From positions 78,071 through 120,450 of the forward strand of contig WELB01000308.1 in the NCBI GenBank assembly GCA_009602725.1: a stretch of DNA of 42,380 bases. Direction: 5' to 3'. This DNA is from Spirogloea muscicola. Taxonomy: Eukaryota > Streptophyta > Zygnematophyceae > Spirogloeales > Spirogloeaceae. A model generated the notes under the pieces. That model was given only the letters and a program-made list of their open reading frames with translations. It had not been told where the DNA came from and searched no databases. Positions 27,601 to 35,564 of this stretch are shown here, one piece after another (the stretch's first letter is position 1; every line of letters starts with the position of its first letter). The position numbers and the translations under genes were made by a program.

Positions 27601-27794
27601 TTACAGCACTCTGCATGATGTTTGTCGCGAAAAAGTCCCAATTTTGTCAGAGGCTGGCTTCAGTACCTGATCTAACAGATAGTTGCGTATTCCTGAAAAC
27701 CTTACTGTCATGGCAGGTGCAGCAACTAATACAGGATGCTGTTGATCCTGAACGCCTTTGCACCATGTTTCCTGGTTGGGCTGCGTGGCTGTAA
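4628..27794 (+). CDS. ATM: ATM-family PI3K-like protein kinase, many exons; carries a frameshift in this copy
   Basis: ATM is a nuclear serine/threonine kinase activated by DNA double-strand breaks. The start ATG at 4628 was chosen because it begins a TAN-like segment ([21 protein letters not shown]). Exons then follow the plant ATM order: 5151-5234, 5565-5727, about 5912-6108, 6230-6384, and so on through a helical-repeat region (large exon near 10480-11021). The FAT domain spans about 18.9-23.8 kb. The kinase core has GLGDRHSMN at 26512 and [11 protein letters not shown] at 26569, and a FATC tail ends FPGWAAWL at 27794. Kinase exons with consistent phases are 23948-24088, 24244-24300, 24462-24521, 24624-24718, 25201-25290, 25474-25553, 25974-26020, 26169-26268, 26494-26625, 26732-26866, 27066-27131, 27339-27491 and 27717-27794. 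Exon 24916-25029 has a 5-bp duplication giving TAA at 24935. HIDLG and FATC with the ATM-like FAT region argue against ATR, TOR and SMG1. Exons between 6.6 and 18 kb were only partly traced. Confidence 0.93.
10473..11021 (+). other. ATM: Large central exon of ATM
   Basis: This is the longest uninterrupted open segment in the middle of the gene, probably ending at the GT after CATTTGAACACAAG near 11021. It encodes a mixed segment with acidic and serine-rich stretches ([12 protein letters not shown] and following) and then a helical segment ([15 protein letters not shown]). ATM-family middle regions are poorly conserved HEAT-like helices, so assignment rests on position and reading direction. 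A later exon at about 12174-12358 ([17 protein letters not shown]) resembles the better conserved helical segment of plant ATM. Confidence 0.6.
18897..23780 (+). other. ATM: ATM FAT domain region
   Basis: Successive exons match the FAT domain of ATM in order. They include [16 protein letters not shown] (18897 on), [17 protein letters not shown] (about 19400-19484), a long exon [20 protein letters not shown] (19616 to about 19944) and [14 protein letters not shown] (20078 on). Next come [19 protein letters not shown] (21716 on), [16 protein letters not shown] (21988 on) and [20 protein letters not shown] (22844 on). The last are [15 protein letters not shown] (23326 on) and [16 protein letters not shown] (about 23716-23781). 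FAT packs around the kinase and controls its activity in this family. Exon borders show normal GT donors. Confidence 0.85.
24624..27131 (+). other. ATM: ATM PI3K-like catalytic core, interrupted by a 5-bp duplication
   Basis: Exons encode [20 protein letters not shown] (24624-24718), then VMNG, the segment [16 protein letters not shown] with the ATP-site lysine (exon 24916-25029), [20 protein letters not shown] (25201-25290) and [16 protein letters not shown] (25474-25553). These are followed by [15 protein letters not shown] (26169-26268), GLGDRHSMN as catalytic loop, [11 protein letters not shown] as activation segment (26494-26625) and [20 protein letters not shown] (26732-26866). All key catalytic positions are present. 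The exon at 24916 is 114 bases, but its neighbours need a length of 1 modulo 3. The tandem GGAAT GGAAT at 24926-24935 explains the excess. Confidence 0.92.
27339..27794 (+). other. ATM: ATM linker exon and FATC domain
   Basis: Exon 27339-27491 encodes a basic/acidic linker with [16 protein letters not shown]. Exon 27717-27794 encodes the C-terminal FATC motif ([22 protein letters not shown]) followed by TAA. FATC is the universal last about 30 residues of PI3K-like kinases and fixes the true end of the gene. The intron between them starts GTCAGT at 27492 and ends at the CAG at 27714-27716. Confidence 0.93.
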
Positions 27795-28530
27795 GGCTTT
27801 TGCTTCCCAGTAATGACTGCCCCAATTCTTATGGGTGACACGATTGTACAAGGTATAGGATATCCATTGGTACAGTAGACAGCCCTTCTTTCTTTGTTGT
27901 CATTCTTTGAACAGGTGCTATGACTAGTGAATGTCCTTGCCTCCATTGCTTCCAGCCGAGGAGCTATGTGAGAAAATCAAAGGGCTTATAAAGGCTGCCT
28001 GCCAATAGTTCTTCGTGCCTGGCTCTCCTCCATGAGCCCTCCCACAGCCTAGCAAGAAGCAGACTTGGAGAAATGAGCTTGTGCATTAGCCCAAGAAAAT
28101 AACCCAGTCAGCCTTCAGCTTGTTCAATAGGTGCCGCCTCTGGCATTTACGCGGTGGGGCATGTTTTGGAAGCTGTTTTGCTATTTCTCCAGCAACCCGA
28201 GGCTAGCTCCTGCATGACTTCCACAATACACATAGCACAATTCTGCTTATGTTTGTCTCTCTAAATGTACGCACTTTATCTTTCTGGGTGAAACGCCGCA
28301 ACCTACACTCTGTTTACAGCTCTTCTATGCACGGAAGCAGGCAAAGATATACACATGATTGTCGAGCTTAGTCTTAGTACAGTTTAACAGTAAGCCTCTT
28401 AATAGTGCTTGCTTAGAAAATTCAAAATGTATTTCTGATTGTCACTTAGCGTAGATAGGTAGCCTAAGTGTACATTGACTATAAGTAGCTGTAGAGATAA
28501 TGCGCTAGCTTAGACGCCACTTTGATTGCC
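27795..28530. other. ATM 3' flank and intergenic DNA
   Basis: The first part is presumably the ATM 3' UTR. I see no gene, no strong repeat and no family-like reading frame on either strand. Base composition is similar to ATM introns and becomes AT-rich toward 28380-28500, before an abrupt change to GC-rich sequence at about 28540. Confidence 0.45.
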
Positions 28531-28539
28531 ACGTTTAAA

Positions 28540-28925
28540 GAGGCACGTGCGCCACGCGGCGGCACGGCCCGGCGGTGGGATGGGCCGTTCTTTTCGCCTA
28601 TGTTTCTTGTAGTCTCTTCTTATCTTATGTGTGTTCCGTTTTCAATCGCTTATATATTTAGCAGTTCCAAAATGAAATCACCTATCTTTTTAAAATCTCT
28701 GGCACATTGGTCTGATCACGAAGGTACTTCAGTCTATGGTGTTACAGCACATCACCGGCAGAGCAGAGGGCTGGAAAGGCGGCGGTCTCCACTTCAGCTG
28801 CCGCCTGCTCCAGGGCGCGGCTGCCTTGCACGAGGACGGGCTGGGACAGGGGAGCGGCGACCTGTGCCTAGCTGCCCAGGTATGCAGCCTTACAGAAGCG
28901 GGCAAGTGGGCGGCAGCCTAAGCTG
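28540..28925 (+). other. GC-rich segment with exon-like open frame, unidentified
   Basis: A GC-rich island (28740-28925) stands out from AT-rich sequence on both sides. On the plus strand it reads FSCRLLQGAAALHEDG, followed by CAG|GTATGC at 28879, which looks like an exon end. The LLQG-AALHEDG pattern faintly recalls the helix before the catalytic loop in Ser/Thr kinases, but the HRD-like motif is absent. It could be a kinase pseudogene fragment or an exon carried by a transposon. I do not assign a function. Confidence 0.2.
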
Positions 28926-28959
28926 CCGCGAGTGACCAAGATAAGCAACCTAAGTAAGC

Positions 28960-29440
28960 CCGCATGGGTACTTACCTGAGTGACATCTAAATCTAGCAAG
29001 CCTGATGGTTTCCTAAGCGACTGCAACATGAATCACATCATCAGGAAATTCTTGACTAAATACCAGCATATCAGCAATGTAACGACGAGTAAATGAAAGG
29101 CCTCTCAAAACCGCATCCATGACGGGTTGGAACATAAATTGGAGCATTCTTGAAATTGAGAAGCATTTTGATCCTTTAAAACAGAACGCTCATACCTGTT
29201 TGACACCCCAGCATGATGGTCACTAGGTCTGATATCTATCTGGCTGAAGCCTTGCCTAAGATCCAAGACTGAACGATTTAAAAGACCCAACAAGATTAAA
29301 GTTCTCAGGTGTTGGCATATTGCAACGTTATGATGGTGTAGAAGCATACACGTGCCGATAGTCACCACACAACCTCGCTCTGTGTAATTGACAATCTCAA
29401 TCTTTTAGGTAGGTGCTACAATTGGAGCTGCAAGCGGAGC
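28960..29440 (-). mobile_element. Decayed Ty3/gypsy-like reverse transcriptase fragment
   Basis: Read on the minus strand, the sequence shows reverse-transcriptase landmarks of LTR retrotransposons in order but in shifting frames. A CGDYRHVYAST-like piece comes first (about 29355-29325), then VLDLRQGFSQIDIRPSDHH (about 29270-29215), then FKNAPI and, in another frame, VMDAVLRGLSF (about 29125-29090). It ends with YIADMLVFSQEF, equivalent to the catalytic YxDD box with one aspartate changed to methionine/leucine context (about 29075-29040). Stops and frameshifts show it is inactive. No LTRs, protease or integrase were identified nearby. Confidence 0.7.
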
Positions 29441-29502
29441 TGTTGAAGATCTATCAAATCTACAGCTGGCAGGGATCGGCGGGATCAAAGGCCGAGACAG
29501 GG

Positions 29503-29722
29503 GCTGAGGCCAAGCAAAAATACTCCCTGTACAGCGCGCGCTCCGGGGTGGCCATCTTGATGCAGATGTGGGATTCGCACAGCACGGCGAGGGCGTCTAC
29601 GACGGGGTCGGCCATGCCGTCGAAGACGCCCTCACCGTGCCTGTGTGAACCCCACATCTGTATCAGTATGGCGCCTCCGGAGCGCGTGCTGTGCTTGGAG
29701 TAGTTGCGCTTGGCCTCGGCCT
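29503..29722. repeat. Extended imperfect palindrome, about 220 bp
   Basis: The segment 29503-29583 (GGCCAAGC...TACTCC...CAGATGTGGG) recurs as the reverse complement of 29640-29722. The centre is also palindromic: GAGGGCGTCTACGACGG pairs with CCGTCGAAGACGCCCTC. As a result both strands encode related peptides: AILMQMWDSH on plus and AILIQMWGSH on minus, each followed in some frame by an HGEGV-YDG or HGEGVFDG stretch. The arms differ at many third-codon positions, which suggests an old structure rather than a recent copying artefact. The encoded peptide is not recognised. Confidence 0.7.
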
Positions 29723-29729
29723 CCGTCTG

Positions 29730-30640
29730 GGCGCCGCCGGCCCGCAGCACGACATGGTGGCGCTGCGCTGTGCCGCCGAGCGCATGGCAAGGGTGGCTCC
29801 CGCCGCTGGCGCACCCTCAGGAGGGTGCGCCAGTGGCGGCCCGCTGAGGCCCGGTGATCCAGAGGGGCGTCTGGGATCATGTGCTTGACGCGCGCGGCCT
29901 CGGAGGCGCGCCGCTGCTCCTCCACCACGGGCGCCTCCGCCAAGGCGGGGTTATCCAGCAGCTGCGTGCTGCCGCCGCTGCCCGCGCGTCAGCACCGCCT
30001 GGGCGCCTCGCCGAGGGGGGAAGGCTGGGAGCAGTGTGGTGCCCGGGCGTTGCAGGCGGCCTCCTCGAGGGGGGTGCGGCGGGCCGACGAGTTGGCCATG
30101 TCGACGGAGCAGGGCCGCAACTGCGGGCGGCAGCGGCGGCGCTGGTGAGGCGGGCCGGAGGGGCGCCGTGCGAGAGGGCGCAGGCGAAGGGTGGCTGCGG
30201 GGGGCGCTGACGAACACCAAGCTCTCGGGTGAGTAGGTGGAACACCTTGCATGCATGCCGTCGGGACGCGACCACGAGGACCGTGCGGCGGCTGTGCGGA
30301 GGCGGGCGACGGGAGGGAGCCCAGGGCGAGCCGAGCAAGCAGGCGGGCGGGGTGGCGGCACCTGCAAGAGGGCACGACGTGCGGGCGGAGCGGGGGCCGC
30401 GTCTGCCGGTGGCGCGGCGGCGGCGGCGGTGGCCGCGGCGGAGGCTTGTGGTGCATGTGGGTATGGGGGTGGGCGCCGGGTCCGCCTGCAGGCGGGCGGG
30501 GGGAAGAGGGCACGGGCGGGGCTGCCCGGCCAGGGGACGCCGGGAGAATTGGACGGCGCACAGCGGTCGCCGAGGAGACGATCGGACGGCTCCCCCTGGC
30601 CCCCTCCTCGTACTCTGTTCTTTCTTTTTTAGGCTGGCTT
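29730..30640. other. Very GC-rich segment, no confident gene
   Basis: Several long open frames exist on both strands simply because stop codons are rare at this composition. The minus-strand ones are rich in P, R and A and show no family pattern. One minus-strand stretch (SVDMANSSARRTPLEEAAC, near 30100) looks more protein-like, but I cannot place it. The segment sits between retroelement remnants and may be transposon-derived. Confidence 0.3.
29800..29839. repeat. 40-bp near-perfect hairpin
   Basis: The arms are CCGCCGCTGGCGCACCCTC (29800-29818) and GAGGGTGCGCCAGTGGCGG (29821-29839), separated only by AG. They have one G-T type mismatch in 19 pairs. It is too GC-rich and lacks a T-tract, so it is not a bacterial terminator. 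It lies 78 bases after the larger palindrome. Confidence 0.8.
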
Positions 30641-30779
30641 TTGCAGCCCCTTCTCCAGCGTTACTGAGCGTTTCCTGGCTGATATCTTAGTCCTAGTCCT
30701 TCGAATTCCGGCTCCTTCAGACCTAGTCCATTGCTTTGGGCTGGCCTTTCCCAGCCACCAGTCAATTTGGCCGCGCTTC

Positions 30780-31165
30780 CCTCTTTTCCAGCCCCTCCGG
30801 CAAGGAGCGGAAGTATGCAGATCACCCCCCGGGCGATGAATTCGCGGCCCTTGCCATCGACGTCCACGGGGCTTATGGAAGCGGCTGGCTGGATCTCCTC
30901 CAGCGACTTGCCCGGCAGGCCATCGAGCGGCGGCCCGGGTCCGCCAGTGGGGCTGCGCCCGGCTTCAACGAGGCCGGCTCCCTGGCCCAGGTCTTCCGGA
31001 TGCGGCTCTCCGTGTCCCTTCAACGCTCCCTCGCTCATGCCGTCCACTCGCCCGCGGGCCGTGCTATCGTCGCTGCTTTTTGGGTCTCGTCTGCCTGCAT
31101 CTTTTCCAGCTTCGAGCTACTCTGACCTGATGTTGCTCGCGGGTATTGAGCTTCCTGTGCCTCTG
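30780..31165 (+). mobile_element. Non-LTR retrotransposon (LINE) C-terminal fragment with 3' tail
   Basis: The plus-strand frame from about 30790 to 31125 reads KERKYADHPPGDEF, then AIDVHGAYGSGWLDLLQRLA and LAQVFRMRLSVSLQRSLAHAV. This arrangement (KYAD box, hydrophobic plus V-x-G-A-x-G, basic helix, then SVSLQR) is common at the C-terminal end of LINE ORF2 proteins in green plants and algae. The reverse transcriptase core itself is absent upstream, so this is a 5'-truncated copy, as is typical of LINEs. The tail after 31125 matches the first bases of the window, which implies a second copy ends there. Confidence 0.55.
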
Positions 31166-31447
31166 CCTGAACAATCATCTTGAATTGGCTTAAATTGGCC
31201 TCCTTTTCATTGAGCTTCCTTTGACTGCCTGAACAATCATCTTGAAACGGCTTGAATTGGCCTCCATTCCATTTCATGCGCACCGCGCGACTTCTCTCTC
31301 TTCCTGTGGTTCCGTCGTGTCTAGAGTTTAGATGCCTAGCTGTGGATTTCCCTTCTTTCCGGCACCTGTTGTGGCTCTTTGGTTTGTGTCCATTCTCTTT
31401 TGGCTGGCTTCTGCCAGCTCCTCTCCAGGGAGGTGAACCCACTTCCA

Positions 31448-31552
31448 CGAGCCTAGCATCTCCGACCTGCGGCTGCTTAGCAGAGGTTACTAAGTGACTC
31501 GTAGCTGCTTTGTTTCTCTGTGTGCTTGTTTTTCTTAGCGCTTCCCCTGGCC
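31448..31552 (+). repeat. Direct repeat, copy A
   Basis: This is a roughly 105-base unit beginning GAGCCTAGCATCTCCGACCT and ending TTTTCTTAGCGCTTCCCCTGG. A second copy lies at 31810-31913 in the same direction with scattered substitutions. It is not coding and is probably retroelement-derived. Confidence 0.8.
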
Positions 31553-31809
31553 CCCTTCTCATACTCTGTTCATCCTTCTTGGGCTGGTTTTTCCAGCCCC
31601 TGTTCTCAATGGGCGAGCACTTTCTTCTTTACTATGGGCGAGCTCCTCTATCGTTTCCAGATTGACTGGTGGCTGGGAAAAGCCCCCAGGGCGAGCAACT
31701 TCTTCGAGATGGCCTGTGATGCGTGCCCGGGCGGAAACATCGACACAAATGCCCCGCCTCGGCGTGTCATCTGCCTGCCCAGGCCCCCACGCCGCTGCAC
31801 GGAATCCAG

Positions 31810-31913
31810 GAGCCTAGCGTCTCTGACCTGAGGCTGCTTAGCAGGGGTTACTGAGTGATCCGTAGCTGCTTTGCTTCTTTGTGTGCTTGTTTTTCTTAGC
31901 GCTTCCCCTGGCC
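31810..31913 (+). repeat. Direct repeat, copy B
   Basis: Same unit as at 31448, shifted by about 361 bases. Between the copies are the GGGCTGG...CCAGCCCC and ATGGGCGAGC boxes also found at the left end of the window. The spacing could reflect a tandem duplication of a roughly 360-base block or two insertions. Confidence 0.8.
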
Positions 31914-32019
31914 ACGAATTGCCGCCGCGCGGGCCCTGTTCCCGGGCCGTCCTTTCCCAGCCCGCGCCGCCTCCTAATACATGGAATTCTTCTGGAAAAA
32001 AAGCCAGTGACTTGTCCTA

Positions 32020-32095
32020 GAGTGAGAAAGTGCTCGCCCGTAGAGAAGAGGGGCTGGCAAAGCCAGCCCAAAAGGAATGGACAACATTCAAAGCC
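32020..32095 (-). repeat. Inverted copy of left-flank repeat
   Basis: The segment GAGGGGCTGGCAAAGCCAGCCC and the flanking GCTCGCCC / GAATGGACAA sequence are the reverse complement of about 135-200. It marks the right border of the repeat island. Confidence 0.7.
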
Positions 32096-32099
32096 AATA

Positions 32100-33570
32100 G
32101 AGAGAACTCACTTCTGTCAAATGTTCTCTTTGGCTCTGATATTAGTCCTCTCGGACGTTTTTGAATCACTGAGGTCTTCATTCTTCTGTTCGCTGGTAGG
32201 AGCCACGTTAAAAAATCGAAACAAACTCTGAAATAAGGATCAGAAGGACAGAGATGATAGCACTTGCAACAAAGAAAAGCGAAACAGTCATGAGCAATCA
32301 GGAATGAAAGCGAGGACAAATTACTGGAAGCAGGCTCCTCCACAGCTTGCACCCCGTCTGCACTTACTCCTACTTTCCACTGATATTATGTTACGCCCAG
32401 CAGCACGACCAACAACGGGTGTGTAGCGCTTCCTTGGGAAGAACCTGTCACAGTATAAAAGTCATGTGGAGAATATAGTGGCCAGGGTCAATGGACAATT
32501 AGCTCGTTATCAAACTCAATGAAAGTGGTTGCCAATGTACCGAATGCATAGGGTGTAGGGACGTCCTTACATGGCTCCACCATCAAGAAATCGGACAGGA
32601 AGTATGCAAAGTGCAGGAGAGTCACTAAACGTTGAAGGAAGGAGATCTTGTGGAATGTACGCAGACGTGTGATTGGTTTAGCAGTACAGAGAAGGCATCA
32701 CTGGCACAGAAATTGCGATGCAATGGCATTCAAGAGAGGGTTCCTGCAGAGTGGAGACACCAAGGCGGCAAACGAGTATCTCATCATGGCAGAAAAGCAG
32801 CTCAATGACGTCGTCTTTGTGCTGCCCCCATCTCACATTCAAGTTGCTACAATCATATAGGCTACATGGAGCACAACCAGGCTGGCAAGCAGATTTGTGC
32901 TGACGGTAGGGGACTGGAGACCGAGAGGTCGAAGTGGAGATCTTACTCTCAGCATCATGTTTGCACTGCTTTCAGGCCCTGAAGTATTTGTGTGTCTTTT
33001 TTATGAAGAGGACATTCTTGCAATCAGCTAGCCTTACCTGCGTTCCTGCTTATCTGCAAGGAACAATCGCCATGTTGTGCTGGATTGAAATTTTATGCTC
33101 CCGTGAAAGCCTGAAATCTACTCGTCGTTGATCAAGTCCAAACCATGACTGAATGGACGACCTACTAATACTATCACGAAGTCATCATGTCTCCATCACA
33201 GACAGGGACCACCTGCGTGAACTCCTGTGCAAGGTCACAACCTTGATGTGCTCAACTTACAGACCAAAGCCCACGGCAACAACTCCTCTGAATCTGTCCA
33301 TAACCCCATGACTAAGCTCATGCAGCATTCAGTACCATGATTTGCAAAAGAGAGCAAGATCAAGGAATGTGTGGAAATGTCGAGAGCTATCAGGTGGCGG
33401 TCAGCTCAACTTTCCATTCTCCAGCGGACTCAACTGCGTTGATGGACTTGACTAAGGACAGGCAGACGTTTTTGAACTATCACCAGTGCTGTACATGGGT
33501 GCCTGCTCTCATGGTGACCACCATACACAAGGTAAGAAATAATTGTTGGCTGCATCTGAGCTGCCTATTT
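32100..33570. other. Low-information region, possible relic exon near 32.7-32.9 kb
   Basis: No firm gene. A plus-strand stretch from about 32724 (FKRGFLQSGDTKAANEYLIM, then AEKQLNDVVFVLPPSHIQ) has the feel of a helical/TPR-type protein. It stops at a TAG (32859) that immediately precedes GYMEHNQAGKQICAD in another frame, as if 2 bases (TA) had been gained. This may be a decayed gene piece. Another open frame at 33337-33585 has no recognisable pattern. Confidence 0.25.
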
Positions 33571-35560
33571 TTACAGGCTATATGAGCCATTTCCAACCTT
33601 CTCTGATTGGGCCCCAATTGGGGGCCTGTCCGCATGGACTGCACGAAAGCTGCGGCGATCGACGTTTGAGTTCCAGGTCCCGGTCTGCACAAGCATCGCA
33701 GCTATCCTGCCAATCTCGACCGAGGATTTGGCCGCCGCCCCTGAGCCACCTGATGCAACGTAGATGGTTGCATCGTTCCCGTCTAGGGTGTCAATGTACG
33801 GGTGCTTGTGCTGAGTGTACGTCACTACGCAGGGCTTGGAGGAGAAGGACTCGACCTGCAGGCCTGGCAGGAGGAAAAGCAGCGCCTCGCGTAGCGCAAC
33901 AGCCTCCTCTTGCCGCCCCGAGCTCTGAAACCAGGTGGCGAGGTCAGCATGCGAATGCCGGAAAATTGGGTCCCAGACGGTACCCCCGATCTTGAGATAC
34001 GTCTTGCCATCGGGGTATGTGAGCGGTGGGCAGGCATAGACAGAGTGCAAGAAGGGGTGCGAGGCAAGGCGGTAGATGAGGGACGGCATGCTTCGCAGCC
34101 GCGAGGCCTCACTGGGGCCCAGCTCCGCCATGAGAACGCAGCTGGCCTGCGGCCGCAGATCCAGCAACTGGAAACCGCTGTTTCGCAGGACGTCATTGGT
34201 CCACGCGTCCGCGGCCACAAGGACCTTGCGAGCCAGGTATATGCTGCCCTCGTGAGTATGCACCGCAACCAGGCCGGCGGCCCGTCTCTCCAGCGACAAG
34301 ACGGTCTCGCGCGCAATGTCGGCTTGCGCCTGCGCTGCTAGGCGGAGCTGAGCCGCAACGAGCGCGCGGGGGTTGATGTACCCAGCGCCGCCCGTCTCAA
34401 GCACGGCGGCGTCATTGTCTGAGAAGCGGAGGTACGGAAAGCGCGCCTCCAGATGCTCACTGACAGTGATGAGCTCGACAGGTGCCCCATTGACAAGGCC
34501 CTCCTTGTACGCCTGGGAAAAGAGAGGAGGGGAAGCATGAGGTGCTTCACTGCGCTGCCTCCAGACCTTTCCTTTCTAAGCCAGAGCACCTCACTGGTGT
34601 CGGACATCCACAGCAAGCAATGACAGGCGGTATGATCAGACTGCAGGGCTACTAAGTGAGAGTTATCGGCTCGAAAATTCGATTTACCAGGCTCAAAAGT
34701 TGGGGTGCAGGCACTACCGATGCTGGCGACCAGAAGACGATCCAACAGACCAGGAACCTCGACCAGTGGCTGAGGTGCTAAGGACAAGAGGCACGGCACC
34801 ATGGACTCGATAAAGCTTCCACTACGCCAGAGTGGGCAGTCGAGCCCCAAGTGGGCGAGGAAGGCTACTACGAGCGAAAGGGAGCTCCGGCCCTAGACCC
34901 GGAACCCTTAAACCCTCAAACCTCAAACCCTGACCCCTGACCCCTGACCCCTGACCTAACCCCTAACCCTTAAATCCCTAAACCCTGAATTCTTGCAAGC
35001 CAGGCGCGAGCCGAGCGGGGACCTTGTGTACCTTGTGCAGCGTGTCGCCGGGCTGGCCGTAGAAGGGCGTGACGCGGAGGGAGCCGGGGGCGTGGTGGAA
35101 GCGCAGCCCGCTGGCGCGCTCGATGCTGTCGTACGCCGCCATGGAGCGCGCCGCCAGCGCCGCCCACAACGGGTCTGGGTCCGCGATCCTCGTCAGCCGG
35201 CCCTCGTCGTAGTGCGACGCAAAGACGCCCTGGCGCGCCGCCGCCGCCGCCGCCGCCGCCGCTTCAGCCGCCGCAGCCTTGGAGCTCCGTCCTCAACGTC
35301 ATGCACTCGGCTGGCCATCACAGCCGCGCCTTGGATGTCCGCAGCCAGCTCCGACGCTCGAGCCCCGAGCGCCGAGCGGCCAGAGGCGCGAGCTCCGGCG
35401 GCATGGCGGCCTCCGCCGCACCTCGTGGGAGCGCCAGTCCGCGGGCTCCGGCGGGCCGACGCCCAGGTCGNCGCGAGGGCGGCGGCGGCCCCGCGGCGGC
35501 CATGGCGGCGTGGGGACGAACTGCTGCTTCCTGACTGCGGACTGCAGTGGCGTCTTTCCC
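33571..35560 (-). CDS. FAD-dependent oxidoreductase, DAO / sarcosine-oxidase-like
   Basis: The main exon 34512-33571 (minus) runs from AYKEGLVNGAPVEL through GYINPRALVAAQL, LVAADAWTNDVL and KIGGTVWDPIF to ASGGSGAAAKSSVEIGRIAA, with the stop at 33571. This follows the DAO fold, in which a C-terminal glycine-rich GGSG-x-x-K-x-S segment closes the FAD site. An upstream exon 35229-35032 encodes GVFASHYDEGRLTRIADPDP and HHAPGSLRVTPFYG. A further piece ending at 35422 reads VGPPEPADWRSH. Such enzymes oxidise secondary or primary amines of amino acids with release of H2O2; the substrate cannot be told. The N-terminal GxGxxG motif is not seen intact: a GRRGAAAALA stretch lies just before an N (35471), and the frame changes there, so bases are probably missing. 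Start codon unresolved. Confidence 0.78.
34885..34992. repeat. Degenerate telomere-like tract in an intron
   Basis: A run of CCCTAAA/CCCTGAC/CCCTTAAA-type heptamers and octamers: AACCCTTAAACCCTCAAACC, then repeated CCCCTGA units, then CCCTAACCCTTAAA-like units. It resembles the plant/algal telomere repeat (TTTAGGG on the other strand) but is heavily degenerate. It lies within the intron 34513-35031 of the oxidoreductase gene. Confidence 0.7.
35232..35264. repeat. GCC/GGC trinucleotide microsatellite
   Basis: About nine GCC units lie directly next to the presumed exon start at 35229. On the minus strand the run could encode poly-alanine (in frame with RQGVFASHYDE) or lie at the end of an intron, where it would replace the usual pyrimidine tract. 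An alternative acceptor (CCAAG) about 50 bases upstream would include the alanines in the protein. Confidence 0.75.
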
Positions 35561-35564
35561 CCGC

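Noticed and set aside
29632-30690. Several overlapping long open frames on both strands
   Set aside because: Extreme GC content makes stops rare; the products are low-complexity P/R/A/G sequences without family patterns and conflict with each other.
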